Assembly: GCF_000376845.1 (NCBI RefSeq)
Contig: NZ_AQXY01000026.1
Span: 1-64,000, forward strand
DNA length: 64,000 nt
DNA from: Thioalkalivibrio sp. ALE14
GTDB taxonomy: Bacteria > Pseudomonadota > Gammaproteobacteria > Ectothiorhodospirales > Ectothiorhodospiraceae
Direction of reading: 5' to 3'
Every line of letters starts with the position of its first letter. The stretch's first letter is position 1. The translations under genes and the position numbers were made by a program. This document shows positions 7,702-17,578 of this stretch, in pieces. The notes under the pieces are model-generated. The model saw nothing but the letters and a program-made list of their open reading frames with translations, ran no database searches and had not been told where the DNA came from.

Positions 7702-8349
7702 ATGTCCCTGATCAATGCTTCAAAGGTCGGGCGGAAGGCCGGGCCGAGGTTCGGCTTCGTCATCCTGCTGCCGGCTCTGCTGATGGCTGGCTGTGCCACG
7801 ACGGATTATCCGGAGGCCCCGACCTCCATCGAGCGCACGGTGATCGAGCAGTACATCATCGGTCCCGGCGATTCCCTGCAGGTGGCCGTGCGCGGTAACC
7901 CGGATCTATCCACCGGCGTGGCCGTACGCCCCGACGGGCAGATCACGACCCCGCTGGTCGAGGATGTCCAGGCCAGCGGCCAGACGCCCACGGAACTGGC
8001 CCGCGCGATGGAGGAAGAGCTGTCCCGTTTCCTGCGCGATCCGATCGTGACCGTCATGGTGACCGGCTTTGCCGGGCCCTACAGCCGTCAGGTCCGTGTG
8101 ATCGGGCAGGCTGCGGAGCCGCAGGCCCTGCAGTACCGCGAGGAGATGAGCGTGATGGACGTGATGATCGCCGTGGGCGGGATCACGGACTTCGCGGCGG
8201 GCAACCGCGCGGTGATCGTGCGCAACGAGAACGGCGAGCGCCGGCAATATCGCGTGCGCCTCGATGACCTCGTCAATGGCGGCGACATCTCGGCCAACGT
8301 GGACATGCTGCCCGGCGACACGCTGATCATTCCGGAACGACGCTTCTGA
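7702..8349 (+). CDS. XrtA-system polysaccharide export lipoprotein (Wza/EpsE-like)
   Basis: A 215-residue periplasmic/outer-membrane polysaccharide export protein. It has a lipoprotein signal with lipobox LMAGC (Cys31), then a polysaccharide export sequence domain (YIIGPGDSLQVAVRG, about residues 53-67) and a SLBB-like domain (VRVIGQAAEPQALQYREEMS, about 132-151). It is short compared with classical Wza (about 380 residues) but normal for the PEP-CTERM-associated export family (TIGR03027 type). A strong ribosome-binding site (AAGGGGGAG) precedes the ATG. It is the first gene of the plus-strand block that leads to prsK, prsR and prsT. Role: outer-membrane conduit for EPS with the chain-length determinant at 27.5 kb. 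Confidence 0.9.
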   Translation: MSLINASKVGRKAGPRFGFVILLPALLMAGCATTDYPEAPTSIERTVIEQYIIGPGDSLQVAVRGNPDLSTGVAVRPDGQITTPLVEDVQASGQTPTELARAMEEELSRFLRDPIVTVMVTGFAGPYSRQVRVIGQAAEPQALQYREEMSVMDVMIAVGGITDFAAGNRAVIVRNENGERRQYRVRLDDLVNGGDISANVDMLPGDTLIIPERRF

Positions 8350-8507
8350 CGAGCCCGGGGCGCGACGGGCGGCTTCCGGGCGCGCGGCGCTGAGGCGCCG
8401 CCGGGGAACCGTCGCCGCCACGCTGCGGGATCGGGGACGGTAGACATGGACCCCCTGACAAGGACGCACAACCCCGCTGCGCAAGCGCCTCGGCGAGAGG
8501 GCTAGTT

Positions 8508-9902
8508 GTGCGCATCTTCGGTCACTACATACGCCGCCGCGTGCTGATGCTCGCGACCGCGGAACTGCTGGTGGCGTATCTGTGCCTGTACCTGGTGCTG
8601 ACCTTGCCACCCTTCCAGCCGGAGGCCCTCAGCCTGCTGGACCCGGAGCTGGTGGCGGCGACGCTGGTTGTCCTGCTGGTGCTCACCCTGGCGGGCCTGT
8701 ACGAGTCGGACTATCTGGCCACCCGCAGCACGCTGCGCTCCCTGTTGCGCCTGGTGCCGGCGCTGTTGTTCGTGGGCGGACTGCTGCTCCTGTATGGGGC
8801 CCTGGTGCCGGCGGCGCTGTTTTCGCCAACGGCGGTCGGCGGCGGGGTGCTGCTGTTGCTGACCGGGCTGGTTGCCGAGCGCACCCTCTGGTGCAATTTC
8901 TCCGACGCCGACGCCTTCAAGCGCCGCATCCTGGTGCTGGGTACCGGAAGCCGGGCCCGCGCGATCGAGACGGTCCACCCGGACAAGGCCCCGGACGACC
9001 TGCCGTTCCGGGTGCTGGGCTACATCGCCACCGAGGGCGAGAAGGACTGTCCGCAGGATCCGGCGCGCCAGTTGCAGCTGGGCTGCGACGCGAGCCTGCT
9101 GGAGATGGCGCGCGACTTTCGGGCCCACGAGATCGTGGTCGCCATCCGCGACCGACGGGGCAACCTGCCCGTCCGGCAGTTGCTGGAGTGCAAGCTGAAC
9201 GGGGTGGCTGTCACCGATGTGTCCAGTTTCTTCGAGCGCGAACAGCAACGGGTGCAACTGGACTCGCTGAATGCCAGCTGGCTGATCTTTGGCGAGGGGT
9301 TCCGCCAGCACTGGACCCGCAACGCCATCAAGCGGACGTTCGATGTGCTGGCCAGTTCGACGCTGCTGCTGATCACCCTGCCGGTGATGCTGGCGACGGC
9401 CCTGGCGATCAAGCTGGAGAGCCGCGGCCCGGTGTTCTACTGGCAGACGCGCGTCGGCCTGCGGAACGTACCGTTCGAGGTCTGCAAGTTCCGCAGCATG
9501 CGCGAGGACGCCGAAGTCGATGGTGTGGCGCGCTGGGCGGTGCGGGATGACGACCGCATTACCCGCGTCGGGCGCATCATCCGCAAGCTGCGCATCGACG
9601 AGCTGCCGCAGGTGATCAACGTGTTCCAGGGCAGCATGTCGTTCGTCGGGCCGCGCCCGGAGCGGCCCGTGTTCGTCGAGCAGCTGACCGAGCAGATCCC
9701 CTATTTCCCGGCGCGTCACACCATTCGCCCGGGCATTACGGGGTGGGCCCAGGTGCGCTATCCCTACGGGGCCTCGGTCGAGGATGCGCGTCAGAAGCTG
9801 CAGTACGACCTCTACTACGTGAAGAATCACACCCTGTTCCTGGACATCCTGGTCCTGTTCGAGACCGTCAAGGTCGTACTGTTCGGACGCGGCGCGCGCT
9901 GA
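8508..9902 (+). CDS. Initiating sugar-phosphate transferase (undecaprenyl-phosphate glucose phosphotransferase, EpsB/TIGR03013 type)
   Basis: A 464-residue integral membrane protein that starts EPS repeat-unit synthesis by moving a hexose-1-phosphate to undecaprenyl phosphate. It has four to five N-terminal membrane segments, a nucleotide-binding-like middle domain (RRILVLGTGSRARAIE), one more membrane segment and the bacterial sugar transferase domain with KFRSMREDAE, RIDELPQVINV and SFVGPRPERP. Its start is a GTG at 8508. The 158-bp gap before it contains a GC-rich hairpin (CGGCGC, 4-bp loop, GCGCCG near 8385-8400) that may affect readthrough from the upstream gene. It is followed after 7 bp by prsK, implying co-transcription. 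Confidence 0.92.
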   Translation: MRIFGHYIRRRVLMLATAELLVAYLCLYLVLTLPPFQPEALSLLDPELVAATLVVLLVLTLAGLYESDYLATRSTLRSLLRLVPALLFVGGLLLLYGALVPAALFSPTAVGGGVLLLLTGLVAERTLWCNFSDADAFKRRILVLGTGSRARAIETVHPDKAPDDLPFRVLGYIATEGEKDCPQDPARQLQLGCDASLLEMARDFRAHEIVVAIRDRRGNLPVRQLLECKLNGVAVTDVSSFFEREQQRVQLDSLNASWLIFGEGFRQHWTRNAIKRTFDVLASSTLLLITLPVMLATALAIKLESRGPVFYWQTRVGLRNVPFEVCKFRSMREDAEVDGVARWAVRDDDRITRVGRIIRKLRIDELPQVINVFQGSMSFVGPRPERPVFVEQLTEQIPYFPARHTIRPGITGWAQVRYPYGASVEDARQKLQYDLYYVKNHTLFLDILVLFETVKVVLFGRGAR

Positions 9903-9909
9903 AACCGCG

Positions 9910-11958
9910 ATGACGATGCCCCTGGCCGCGACCAGCTATCTGACGGCGGCGCTTGCGTTCCTGATCCTCGCGGTCGTCACGCTGGTGCGCTGGCGCAACC
10001 GGCCTTCGGGCCTCTGGGTGGTGCTGGCCTCCCTGTTGTCGGTGGGCTGGGCCGGCTATCTGGCCTTTCTCGCCTGGCAGTACGGAACCAGTGCGGCAAT
10101 CTCCGGCGGCGTAATGGAAGTGGCGCGCAATGCCGGATGGTTTGCGGTGCTGCTGGCGCTGCTCGCCGGCAGCAACAGTCGTCCGGGTGTCGATCCGCGT
10201 GCGCTGCGCTGGTGGGCCAGTGCCGTGGCGGCCTTTTTGTTGTTCATCCTGGTGCCGATGCTGTGGCCGCAGTTGCTGGGTGCTGTCTGGCCGGGGCTGG
10301 CCACCCTGTTGATGGCGATCGCCGGCCTTGTGCTGGTGGAGCAGGTGTACCGCAACACGCCGCCGCAGAATCGCTGGGAGATCAAGTTCCTGTGCCTGGG
10401 GCTGGGCGGCCTGTTCGCGTTCGACCTGTTCCTGTTCGCGGATCTGGTCCTGTTCCAGACGGTCGACAGCCCGTCGTGGCAGGCCCGCGGGTTCGTCAAT
10501 GCACTGGTGGTGCCATTGCTGGCGGTTGCGGTGAGCCGGCGCCTGCCGCAGCGCGAGGGTCCCACGGTCTCCCGGCATCTCCTGTTCCACACCGCGTCAC
10601 TGTTCGGGGCCGGCCTCTATCTGCTCGCGGTGGGGGGTGCGGGGTACTACCTGCGCCACCACGGGGGCGAGCTGGGCGCATTGCTGCAGGTCACCCTGCT
10701 GTTCGGGGCCGTGCTGTTGCTGGCGATTGTGCTCTTTTCCGGCAGTGTGCGCGCCCAGTTGCGCGTCTGGCTGGCGAAGCATTTCTTCAACTACCGCTAC
10801 GACTACCGCCAGGAATGGCTGCGGTTCACCGGAACCCTGGCGCAGACGGACCATGAAACCCCGTTTCGGCAGCGGGCGATACAGGCCATCGGCGAACTGG
10901 TCGAGAGCCCCGGGGGGCTGCTCTGGGTCCACCGGGACGATGGCACCTTCGCCCTTGATGGTGTGCTGAATCTGGGCGAACCGGATTACCCGCCGCTGGA
11001 ACCGGACGACGCTCTGGTGGTGTTTCTGATGCAGTCCGGCTGGGTCATCGACATCGAAGAGTTCCGCCGTGACCCGGCGTTCTACCAGGGACTGGAGTTG
11101 CCGGCGTGGCTGGTGGATAACCCGCGTCACTGGGCGGTGGTGCCGCTGCTGAAAAGCGATGGCCTGGAGGGGTTCGTCGTGCTCGCCCAGCCGCGCGCTC
11201 GGCATCGCATCGACTGGGAGGAGCGCGACCTGCTGAAGACCGCGGGCCGTCAGCTGGCGGTGTACGTGGCACTTGTTCAGACCGACGAGGCCCTGCTGGA
11301 GGCGCGCCAGTTCGAGACCTTCCACCGCCTGGCCGCGTTCCTCGTCCACGATCTCAAGAACGTCTCGGCCCAGCTGTCCCTGATCAGTGCCAACGCCGAG
11401 CGCCACCGCGACAACCCCGAGTTCGTGGCGGATGCCTTCCGCACCGTCGGCAATGCCCGCGAGCGCCTGGAACGCACCCTGGCCCAGTTGCGCAAGGCGC
11501 AGCCGAGTGCCGACAGCCCCCGTCAGGCCATCGATCTGGATGCCCTGCTGCACGAAGTCGCGCGCGACAGCCGCGAGGTCCAGCCGGTGCCTCGGGTGGC
11601 GATCGCGGCGCCCGCCGGTGTCCTCGGAAACCGCGACGCACTGCGGAATGTGCTGCTCCATCTAGTGCGGAATGCGCAGGAGGCCACACCGGATAACGGC
11701 GATATAACCATGACCCTGAAAACCCGGGATCAATGGGCCATCATCGAAATCGAGGATAACGGCGCGGGCATGGACGAGGATTTCGTGCGTCGGCGGCTGT
11801 TCCGCCCTTTCCAGACCACCAAGGGAAATGCCGGCATGGGCATCGGCCTGTACGAGGCCCGGGATCTGGTGGTCCGGATGGGTGGCCGGATCGATGTATC
11901 CAGCCGCGTTGGCGAGGGGACCGCCTTCACGCTGCGCCTTCCGCAATACGGCACATGA
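9910..11958 (+). CDS. prsK: PEP-CTERM system sensor histidine kinase PrsK
   Basis: A 682-residue membrane histidine kinase. The first 280 residues hold about eight hydrophobic segments. A GAF-like sensor region follows (about 310-450). The kinase core has the phosphoacceptor H480 in FLVHDLKN, an N box (HLVRNAQEAT) and G boxes (DNGAGMDEDF, GMGIGLYEAR). This architecture matches PrsK, the kinase encoded beside EPS/exosortase genes. The partner regulator gene prsR begins 52 bp downstream. The signal sensed is unknown; the pair is thought to control expression of PEP-CTERM proteins through sigma-54. Confidence 0.93.
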   Translation: MTMPLAATSYLTAALAFLILAVVTLVRWRNRPSGLWVVLASLLSVGWAGYLAFLAWQYGTSAAISGGVMEVARNAGWFAVLLALLAGSNSRPGVDPRALRWWASAVAAFLLFILVPMLWPQLLGAVWPGLATLLMAIAGLVLVEQVYRNTPPQNRWEIKFLCLGLGGLFAFDLFLFADLVLFQTVDSPSWQARGFVNALVVPLLAVAVSRRLPQREGPTVSRHLLFHTASLFGAGLYLLAVGGAGYYLRHHGGELGALLQVTLLFGAVLLLAIVLFSGSVRAQLRVWLAKHFFNYRYDYRQEWLRFTGTLAQTDHETPFRQRAIQAIGELVESPGGLLWVHRDDGTFALDGVLNLGEPDYPPLEPDDALVVFLMQSGWVIDIEEFRRDPAFYQGLELPAWLVDNPRHWAVVPLLKSDGLEGFVVLAQPRARHRIDWEERDLLKTAGRQLAVYVALVQTDEALLEARQFETFHRLAAFLVHDLKNVSAQLSLISANAERHRDNPEFVADAFRTVGNARERLERTLAQLRKAQPSADSPRQAIDLDALLHEVARDSREVQPVPRVAIAAPAGVLGNRDALRNVLLHLVRNAQEATPDNGDITMTLKTRDQWAIIEIEDNGAGMDEDFVRRRLFRPFQTTKGNAGMGIGLYEARDLVVRMGGRIDVSSRVGEGTAFTLRLPQYGT

Positions 11959-12010
11959 AGTCTCTTCGTGCCGTTCACCATCATGTCCTCGCGGGGGCCG
12001 GTGCAAAGTA

Positions 12011-13357
12011 ATGGAGTCGATGCTCAAGCTTCTGATTGTCGAGGATGACGCCGGCCTGCAAAGCCAGTTGCGCTGGTGCCTGGACGGCTACGAGATCCTC
12101 CAGGCGCAGGATCGCGCGAGCGCGATGGCTCACATGCGTCGGCACGAGCCCGAGCTGGTCACGCTGGACCTGGGACTGCCCCCCGACCCCGCCAATGCCA
12201 CCGAGGGCCTGGCGCTTCTGGAGGAGATCCTCGCGTTCAATCCCGGCACCAAGGTAATCGTGGTCACGGGGAACGATGATCGAGAGAACGCGCTGAAAGC
12301 CGTCGCACTCGGGGCCTACGACTTTTACATCAAGCCCGTGGACGCTGAACTGCTGCGGCTGATCGTGGATCGCGCCGCACGCCTGTACGAACTCGAGGAA
12401 GAGAATCGTCGCCTGGCGCGGGGCAGCACCTCGTCGCTGTCCGGGATCATTACCTCGGACCCGGGCATGCTGCAGGTCTGCCGCATGGTGGAGCGCGTGG
12501 CGCCCTCCGACGCGACGGTCCTGTTGCTGGGCGACAGTGGCACCGGCAAGGAGGTCCTGGCGCGCGCCGTCCATGACCTGAGCAACCGCGCAAAAGAACG
12601 GTTCGTCGCGATCAACTGCGCCGCGATCCCGGAAAACCTCCTGGAAAGCGAACTGTTCGGCTACGAGAAGGGCGCCTTCACCGGCGCGACGCGCCAGACC
12701 ATCGGCAAGATCGAGCATGCCGACAAGGGCACGCTGTTCCTCGACGAGATCGGCGACCTGCCGCAGAGCCTGCAGGCCAAGCTGCTGCGCTTCCTGCAGG
12801 AGCGCACGGTCGAGCGCCTCGGCGGGCGCAACGAGATCCCGGTGGACGTGCGCATCATCGGTGCGACCAATCAGGATCTCCAGGCATTGATCCAGTCGGG
12901 GGATTTTCGCGAGGACCTGTTCTACCGCATCAGCGAGATCGCGATCGAGATCCCGCCGGTCCGAGAGCGTCAGGGCGACGCCACCCTGCTCGCGCACGCG
13001 CTGCTGGAACGCTTTGCGCGCGAGCAGGGCAAGCCGCGGCGTGGCTTTACCGCCGACGCGCTGCGGGCGATCGAAGGCCACAGCTGGCCCGGCAACGTGC
13101 GCGAGATGGAAAACCTCATCCGGCGCGCCGTGATCATGGCCGACGGCAATCTGGTGACGGCGGAGGACCTCGGCCTCCAGGACCGGGACCAGGAGGCGTC
13201 CCCCGAGCGTCTGCGCGAGGCCCGCGACCGCGCCGAATATCAATCCGTAATCAAGGCGATGGGCCGTTGCAACGGCAACATCGCCCAGGCAGCCGACACC
13301 CTCGGCATTACCCGTCCAACGCTCTACGGCCTGCTCGACAAGTACGGCCTTAGATGA
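12011..13357 (+). CDS. prsR: Sigma-54-dependent response regulator PrsR
   Basis: A 448-residue NtrC-type activator. The receiver domain has LLIVEDD and the phosphoacceptor D53 in LDLGLPPDP. The AAA+ domain has Walker A (GDSGTGKE, about 174), the sigma-54 contact loop GAFTGA (about 221) and Walker B (GTLFLDEIGDL). The C-terminal Fis-type helix-turn-helix is NIAQAADTLGITRPTLYGLL. I chose the ATG at 12011; an in-frame ATG at 12020 is also possible, and an upstream extension would be inside prsK. An intact GAFTGA means it should activate sigma-54 promoters, and one such promoter lies in this window (18643-18658). Confidence 0.93.
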   Translation: MESMLKLLIVEDDAGLQSQLRWCLDGYEILQAQDRASAMAHMRRHEPELVTLDLGLPPDPANATEGLALLEEILAFNPGTKVIVVTGNDDRENALKAVALGAYDFYIKPVDAELLRLIVDRAARLYELEEENRRLARGSTSSLSGIITSDPGMLQVCRMVERVAPSDATVLLLGDSGTGKEVLARAVHDLSNRAKERFVAINCAAIPENLLESELFGYEKGAFTGATRQTIGKIEHADKGTLFLDEIGDLPQSLQAKLLRFLQERTVERLGGRNEIPVDVRIIGATNQDLQALIQSGDFREDLFYRISEIAIEIPPVRERQGDATLLAHALLERFAREQGKPRRGFTADALRAIEGHSWPGNVREMENLIRRAVIMADGNLVTAEDLGLQDRDQEASPERLREARDRAEYQSVIKAMGRCNGNIAQAADTLGITRPTLYGLLDKYGLR

Positions 13358-13365
13358 GGAGCATC

Positions 13366-16212
13366 ATGGTGACTACTCGATACACGACACAAGGCCCCGG
13401 GTTCTCCCGGCCCCGTCACAGCCGCATGCCGAATGGACGGTTGAAGCCGCTGGCGCTGGCGGTGGTGCTGGCCACGGGCGTGGGCCTGGCGGGTTGCGAC
13501 CAGATCGGCTCGGCCAGCGAACAGGACTATCTCGAACGTGCCCAGGCCCTGCAGGAGCAGGGTGACTACCGTGGCGCGCGTATCGAATACCGCAATGCCC
13601 TGCAGCTGAACACCGATGCCCCCGCCACTCGGCGCAGCCTCGGGAAGGTGTACCTGGAACTGGAAAACCCCGAGGAGGCCCGCCGCCAGCTGGAGCGGGC
13701 GCAATCGCTCGGGATCCCGGAGGCCGAGGTGGCGCTGCCACTGGCCGAGGCCTGGTTCGCCCTCGATCGGTTTGCCCGTATCCGCGAGCAGGAGGTGCCG
13801 GAAGGTCTGCCCGTCGAAGAGCGGCCGCGGCTGCATGCGTTGCGGGCGGTTGCCTTCGCGGCCGTGGGGGATCGCGCCGCGGCGGAAGGCGAGCTGGCAC
13901 AGATCGAGGCGGGCGAACAGGCGCCTCTGCAGGCCCTGGCACATGCCCATCTGTCGATGGCGGAGGGGGCTGCCGACGAGGCGATCGAATCCCTGGAAAA
14001 GGCCATCGATCTGGAACCCGGACTGGGACAGGCGTGGAGCCTTCTGGGCGAGTATCGCCGCATCACCGGTGACGCGGATGGTGCAGAAGAGGCCTTCAGC
14101 CGGGCCATCGAGGTGCGTCCGGCTTCCGGACGCGACCACATGGCGCGAGCGATGGTGCGCCTGAACCAGGGGGATTACGAGGGCGCACGGGCGGATGTTG
14201 ACGGCCTGAAGCAAGGCGGCTCGTCCCATCCGGGCGTGCATTATCTGGATGGCATGCTCCTGATGGAGCAGGAGCGTTATGGCGAGGCGCGGGCGAGTTT
14301 CGAGCAGGCCGTGGCGGCCAATCGTGCCTACAGTCCGGCGCTGCTGGGCCTCGGGCTGGCGCATCGCAGCCTGGGCAACCTGGAGCAGGCCGAGCACAAC
14401 CTCAACCGTCATGTTCAGGAGAGCCCGGGATCGCTGCAGGGCATCCGGACGCTGACGGCGATCTACCTGGAACAGGATCGCGTGGAGGATGCCCTGCAGT
14501 TCGTGGAGCGGGTCAGCCGCGAATACACCGGCGATCCGGCCGACATGGCTGAACTGCGCGGGCGACTGTTGCTGGTCGCTGGCGATTCCGATGCCGGGAT
14601 CGAGGCCTTGCGTGACGCCGCGGCCTCGAGCCCGGGATCGCAGGGTCTGCAGGAACTCCTGGCGGTCGCACTGCTCCGGGGCGGCGAGACTGAAGAGGGT
14701 CTGGATACCCTGCGTGCCGCGGGAGGGGGCGAGGCCGGCGTCCAGCAGGTGGATACCACCATGGTGTTGTACTTGTTGCAGCAGGGGCGCTATGACGAGG
14801 CGCTGGAACGCGCGCAGCGGCTGCAGGAGTCGCAGCCCGAAGCGGCGGGCCCGCTGAGTCTGCAGGGTGCCGCCCTGATGGGCCTGGGGCGAATCGACGA
14901 GGCCCGCGCGGCCTTCCGCGAGGGTGTCGCGCTGGATCCGGATGACGTCTCCGTGGCGATGAACCTCGCCGGACTGGAGCTTCAGGTGGGCAATCGCGGG
15001 GCGGCACGCGAGGTCCTGGAAGGGATCCAGGAACGCCACCCCGGGCATGCCCGGTCCGCGCAGCGCCTGGCCAGCCTGAGCCTGCAGGACGGCGATCAGC
15101 AGGGAGCGGCTCGCTGGTTTCGGGTGGCGATCGACGCGCAGCCGGAAATGCTGCCTCCGCATCTTGCGCTGGCCCAGATCCAGCTCCAGGGTGGTCAGCC
15201 GGAGCAGGCGCTGGAGACGCTCCAGGCAGCGCGCGAACACCACCCGCGCAATCCGGACCTGCTGTATGCGCTGGCGGATGTCCAGCAGACGCTTAATCGT
15301 CCCGGTGCCGCAGTCGCGAGCCTCGCAGAGGCCGTCGAACAGGCGCCGGACAACGTGAACCTGCGCCTGGCCCTGGCCCGCGCGCATGCGCAGGCGGGCG
15401 ACGAGGGCGCGACCGAGGCCACGCTTCGCGAGCTCCTGGACCAGCAGCCGGACCATTATCGGGCCCGCGTGCTGCTGGCCCGGGGTCTGCTCAACCAGGA
15501 CCGCCCGGAGGATGCCCGGCCCCATCTGCAGCGGCTGGAGGAACGGTACGAGGATCGCAGCGAGGTCCAGGCCCTGCTGGGCCGGGCGGCCCTGCAGCGG
15601 GAGGATCCCGGATCCGCCGTGGCGCACTACCGGGCCGCCCTGGCGGATCCGGACGCCCAGCGTCGGGACTGGGTGCATGAACTGGCCCGCGCTCAGCGGG
15701 ATTCAGGCGATGTCGAGGCCGGACAGGCCACGCTGGCCGACTGGCTGGACCAGAACCCGCAGGACCTGGCCACCCGGCACATCTATGCGGCGCAGCAAAT
15801 GGCAACGGGCGACCCGTCCGGGGCGGTGGCTTCGTACCGCCGGATCGTCGAGCAGGATGCGGACGACGTGATCGCGCTCAACAACCTCGCATGGTCGCTG
15901 CGCGAGAGTGAAACCGAAGAGGCGCTGGGGCACGCCCGCCGGGCCGCGGAGCTGGCTCCGGAGGCCCCGCCGGTACTGGATACCCTCGCGGTGGTGCTGA
16001 TCCATGCGGGCGAGCCGGCGGAGGCCGTGGACATCCTGGAGCGTGCCGGCGAGCTGGCACCGGACGATCCCGGCATCCAGTACCACCTGGCCTGGGCGGA
16101 AAGCGAACAGGGCGCACGCGACGCCGCCGCCGACCGCCTGCGGCAACTGCTGGACGCGCACGACGCCTTCCCGCAACGGGCCGACGCCGAGGCATTGCTC
16201 GAGCGCCTGTAG
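13366..16212 (+). CDS. prsT: PEP-CTERM system TPR-repeat lipoprotein PrsT
   Basis: A protein of about 948 residues with a lipoprotein signal (lipobox GLAGC, Cys44 from this start) and then tetratricopeptide-type helical repeats along almost its whole length, ending in a Leu-rich terminus. This is the architecture of PrsT (TIGR02917 type), found with prsK and prsR. Starts are possible at 13354 (overlapping the prsR stop), 13366 and 13426; I prefer 13366 because GAGGAG lies just before it. It is probably anchored to a periplasm-facing membrane and acts as a scaffold in EPS or PEP-CTERM secretion; the exact role is not established. A strong terminator follows 20 bp after the stop. Confidence 0.92.
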   Translation: MVTTRYTTQGPGFSRPRHSRMPNGRLKPLALAVVLATGVGLAGCDQIGSASEQDYLERAQALQEQGDYRGARIEYRNALQLNTDAPATRRSLGKVYLELENPEEARRQLERAQSLGIPEAEVALPLAEAWFALDRFARIREQEVPEGLPVEERPRLHALRAVAFAAVGDRAAAEGELAQIEAGEQAPLQALAHAHLSMAEGAADEAIESLEKAIDLEPGLGQAWSLLGEYRRITGDADGAEEAFSRAIEVRPASGRDHMARAMVRLNQGDYEGARADVDGLKQGGSSHPGVHYLDGMLLMEQERYGEARASFEQAVAANRAYSPALLGLGLAHRSLGNLEQAEHNLNRHVQESPGSLQGIRTLTAIYLEQDRVEDALQFVERVSREYTGDPADMAELRGRLLLVAGDSDAGIEALRDAAASSPGSQGLQELLAVALLRGGETEEGLDTLRAAGGGEAGVQQVDTTMVLYLLQQGRYDEALERAQRLQESQPEAAGPLSLQGAALMGLGRIDEARAAFREGVALDPDDVSVAMNLAGLELQVGNRGAAREVLEGIQERHPGHARSAQRLASLSLQDGDQQGAARWFRVAIDAQPEMLPPHLALAQIQLQGGQPEQALETLQAAREHHPRNPDLLYALADVQQTLNRPGAAVASLAEAVEQAPDNVNLRLALARAHAQAGDEGATEATLRELLDQQPDHYRARVLLARGLLNQDRPEDARPHLQRLEERYEDRSEVQALLGRAALQREDPGSAVAHYRAALADPDAQRRDWVHELARAQRDSGDVEAGQATLADWLDQNPQDLATRHIYAAQQMATGDPSGAVASYRRIVEQDADDVIALNNLAWSLRESETEEALGHARRAAELAPEAPPVLDTLAVVLIHAGEPAEAVDILERAGELAPDDPGIQYHLAWAESEQGARDAAADRLRQLLDAHDAFPQRADAEALLERL

Positions 16213-16232
16213 GCCCGAAGAGGCCGTGCTCC

Positions 16233-16261
16233 GAGGGGCTGCCTGTGGCAGCCCCTCTTTT
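16233..16261 (+). terminator. Rho-independent terminator after prsT
   Basis: A perfect 11-bp stem (GAGGGGCTGCC, loop TGT, GGCAGCCCCTC; 16233-16257) is followed by TTTTGT. It lies 20 bp after the prsT stop and marks the end of the 7.7-16.2 kb transcription unit. Confidence 0.92.
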
Positions 16262-16290
16262 GTATACCGGCCCTGCACGCCCGCACGCCC

Positions 16291-17440
16291 GGGGGCTTGC
16301 GCGGCGTCGGTGGCAGCGTCGGGAGACCCCGGCTCTCCGCTTCGCTACGGCCGGGATGACGGTGTGTGTGAGTATGCGGCCGGGAATCCGGATGTCCTGA
16401 TCCGACCCCTGTGGGAGCCTGCTCGCAGGCGAATGCTCCTGCCCACGTCCGGCTCTGGCAGGGGCTTCGCCTGCAAGCAGGCTCCTACAAGAATGCTTCC
16501 ACCGCGCACCCCCTCTGTCGTCATCCCGGAGACCGCGCAGCGGTTATCCGGGATCACCCGGGGGCTGGCCCGACGCCGGTGGCAGCGTCGGGAGATCCCG
16601 GCTCTCCGTTTCGCTACGGCCGGGATGACGGTGTGTGTGAGTATGTGGCCGGGAATCCGGATGTCCTGATCCGACCCCTGTGGGAGCCTGCTTGCAGGCG
16701 AATGCTCCTGCCCGCGTCCGGCCCTGGCAGGGGCTTCGCCTGCGAGCAGGCTCCCACAAGGCTGTTTCCACCGCGCACCCCCCCTTGTCGTCATCCTGGA
16801 AACCGCGTTGTGGTTATCCGGGATCTCCGGGGCTGGCGCGGCGTCGGTGGCAGCATCGGGAGATCCCGGCTCTCCGTTTCGCTACGGCCGGGATGACGGA
16901 CTGTGTGGCGGTTATGTGGTCGGGAATCCGGATGTCCTGATCCGACCTCTGTAGGAGCCTGCTTGCAGGCGAATGCTCCGGCCCGCGTCCGGCTCTGGCA
17001 GGGGCTTCGCCTGCAAGCAGGCTCCTACAAGGATGTGTCCACCGCGCACCCCCCCTGTCGTCATCCTGGAAACCGCGCAGCGGTTCTCCGGGATATTCGG
17101 GGCTTGTGCGGCGGTGGTGGCAGAGTCGGGAGACCCCGACTCTCCGCTGCGCTGCGGCCGGGATGACGGTGTGTGTGAGTATGAGGCCGGGAATCCGGAT
17201 GTCCTGATCCGACCCCTGTAGGAGCCTGCTTGCAGGCGAATGCTCCTGCCCGCGTCCGGCTCTGGCAGGGGCTTCGCCTGCAAGCAGGCTCCCACAAGGA
17301 TGCTTCCACCGCGCACCCCCTGTCGTCATCCTGGAAACCGCGTTGTGGCTATCCGGGATCTCCGGGGCTGGCGCGGCGTCGGTGGCAGCGTTGGGAGATC
17401 GCGGCTCTTCGCTGCGCACCGGCCGGGATGACCGGGGGGA
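16291..17440. repeat. Tandem array of about 4.3 units of a ~268-bp composite REP-like repeat
   Basis: The block TGGCAGCGTCGGGAGA recurs at 16311, 16580, 16848, 17118 and 17383 (spacing 269, 268, 270, 265), and GATGTCCTGA recurs at 16391, 16660, 16931 and 17198. Each unit holds two palindromic pieces. One is an inverted pair built on GTAGGAGCCTGCTTGCAGGC and its reverse complement (for example 17216-17235 and 17275-17294). The other is built on CGGCCGGGATGACGG with its reverse complement near CGTCATCCCGGA-type sequence. The last unit is partial. Open frames across this stretch exist on both strands in several phases and are by-products of the repeat. No coding gene is supported in 16263-17496. 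A related single element lies near 45411-45455. Confidence 0.9.
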
Positions 17441-17496
17441 GCCTTGGGGGGAGGCATCCAGGGTTTTGGTCTGCGGTATGAGCCGGAGGGCGGGCA

Positions 17497-17525
17497 CAAA
17501 AAAGGGCTCCACGGAGGGAGCCCTT
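17497..17525 (-). terminator. Rho-independent terminator of the PEP-CTERM gene
   Basis: Read on the minus strand, a 9-bp stem AAGGGCTCC, 6-bp loop, GGAGCCCTT (17525-17502) is followed by a run of T residues (plus-strand A run ending at 17503). It lies about 54 bp after the stop codon of the PEP-CTERM gene and separates it from the repeat array. Confidence 0.88.
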
Positions 17526-17578
17526 AACTCGTTGGCCCCCAGGGGGGAGGGCCGCCAAGGTTGTCGTTTTGTTATCGG

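Noticed and set aside
13324-15678. A 784-residue open frame antisense to prsT
   Set aside because: Shadow of the TPR-repeat gene; no recognisable domain or start signal.
16291-17440. Regular repeats considered as a CRISPR array
   Set aside because: The unit is about 268 bp with internal palindromes and no unique spacers; no cas genes are present.
16345-17558. Many overlapping open frames on both strands across 16.3-17.5 kb
   Set aside because: They restate the 268-bp repeat in different phases, lack ribosome-binding sites and protein-like composition, and occur on both strands at once.
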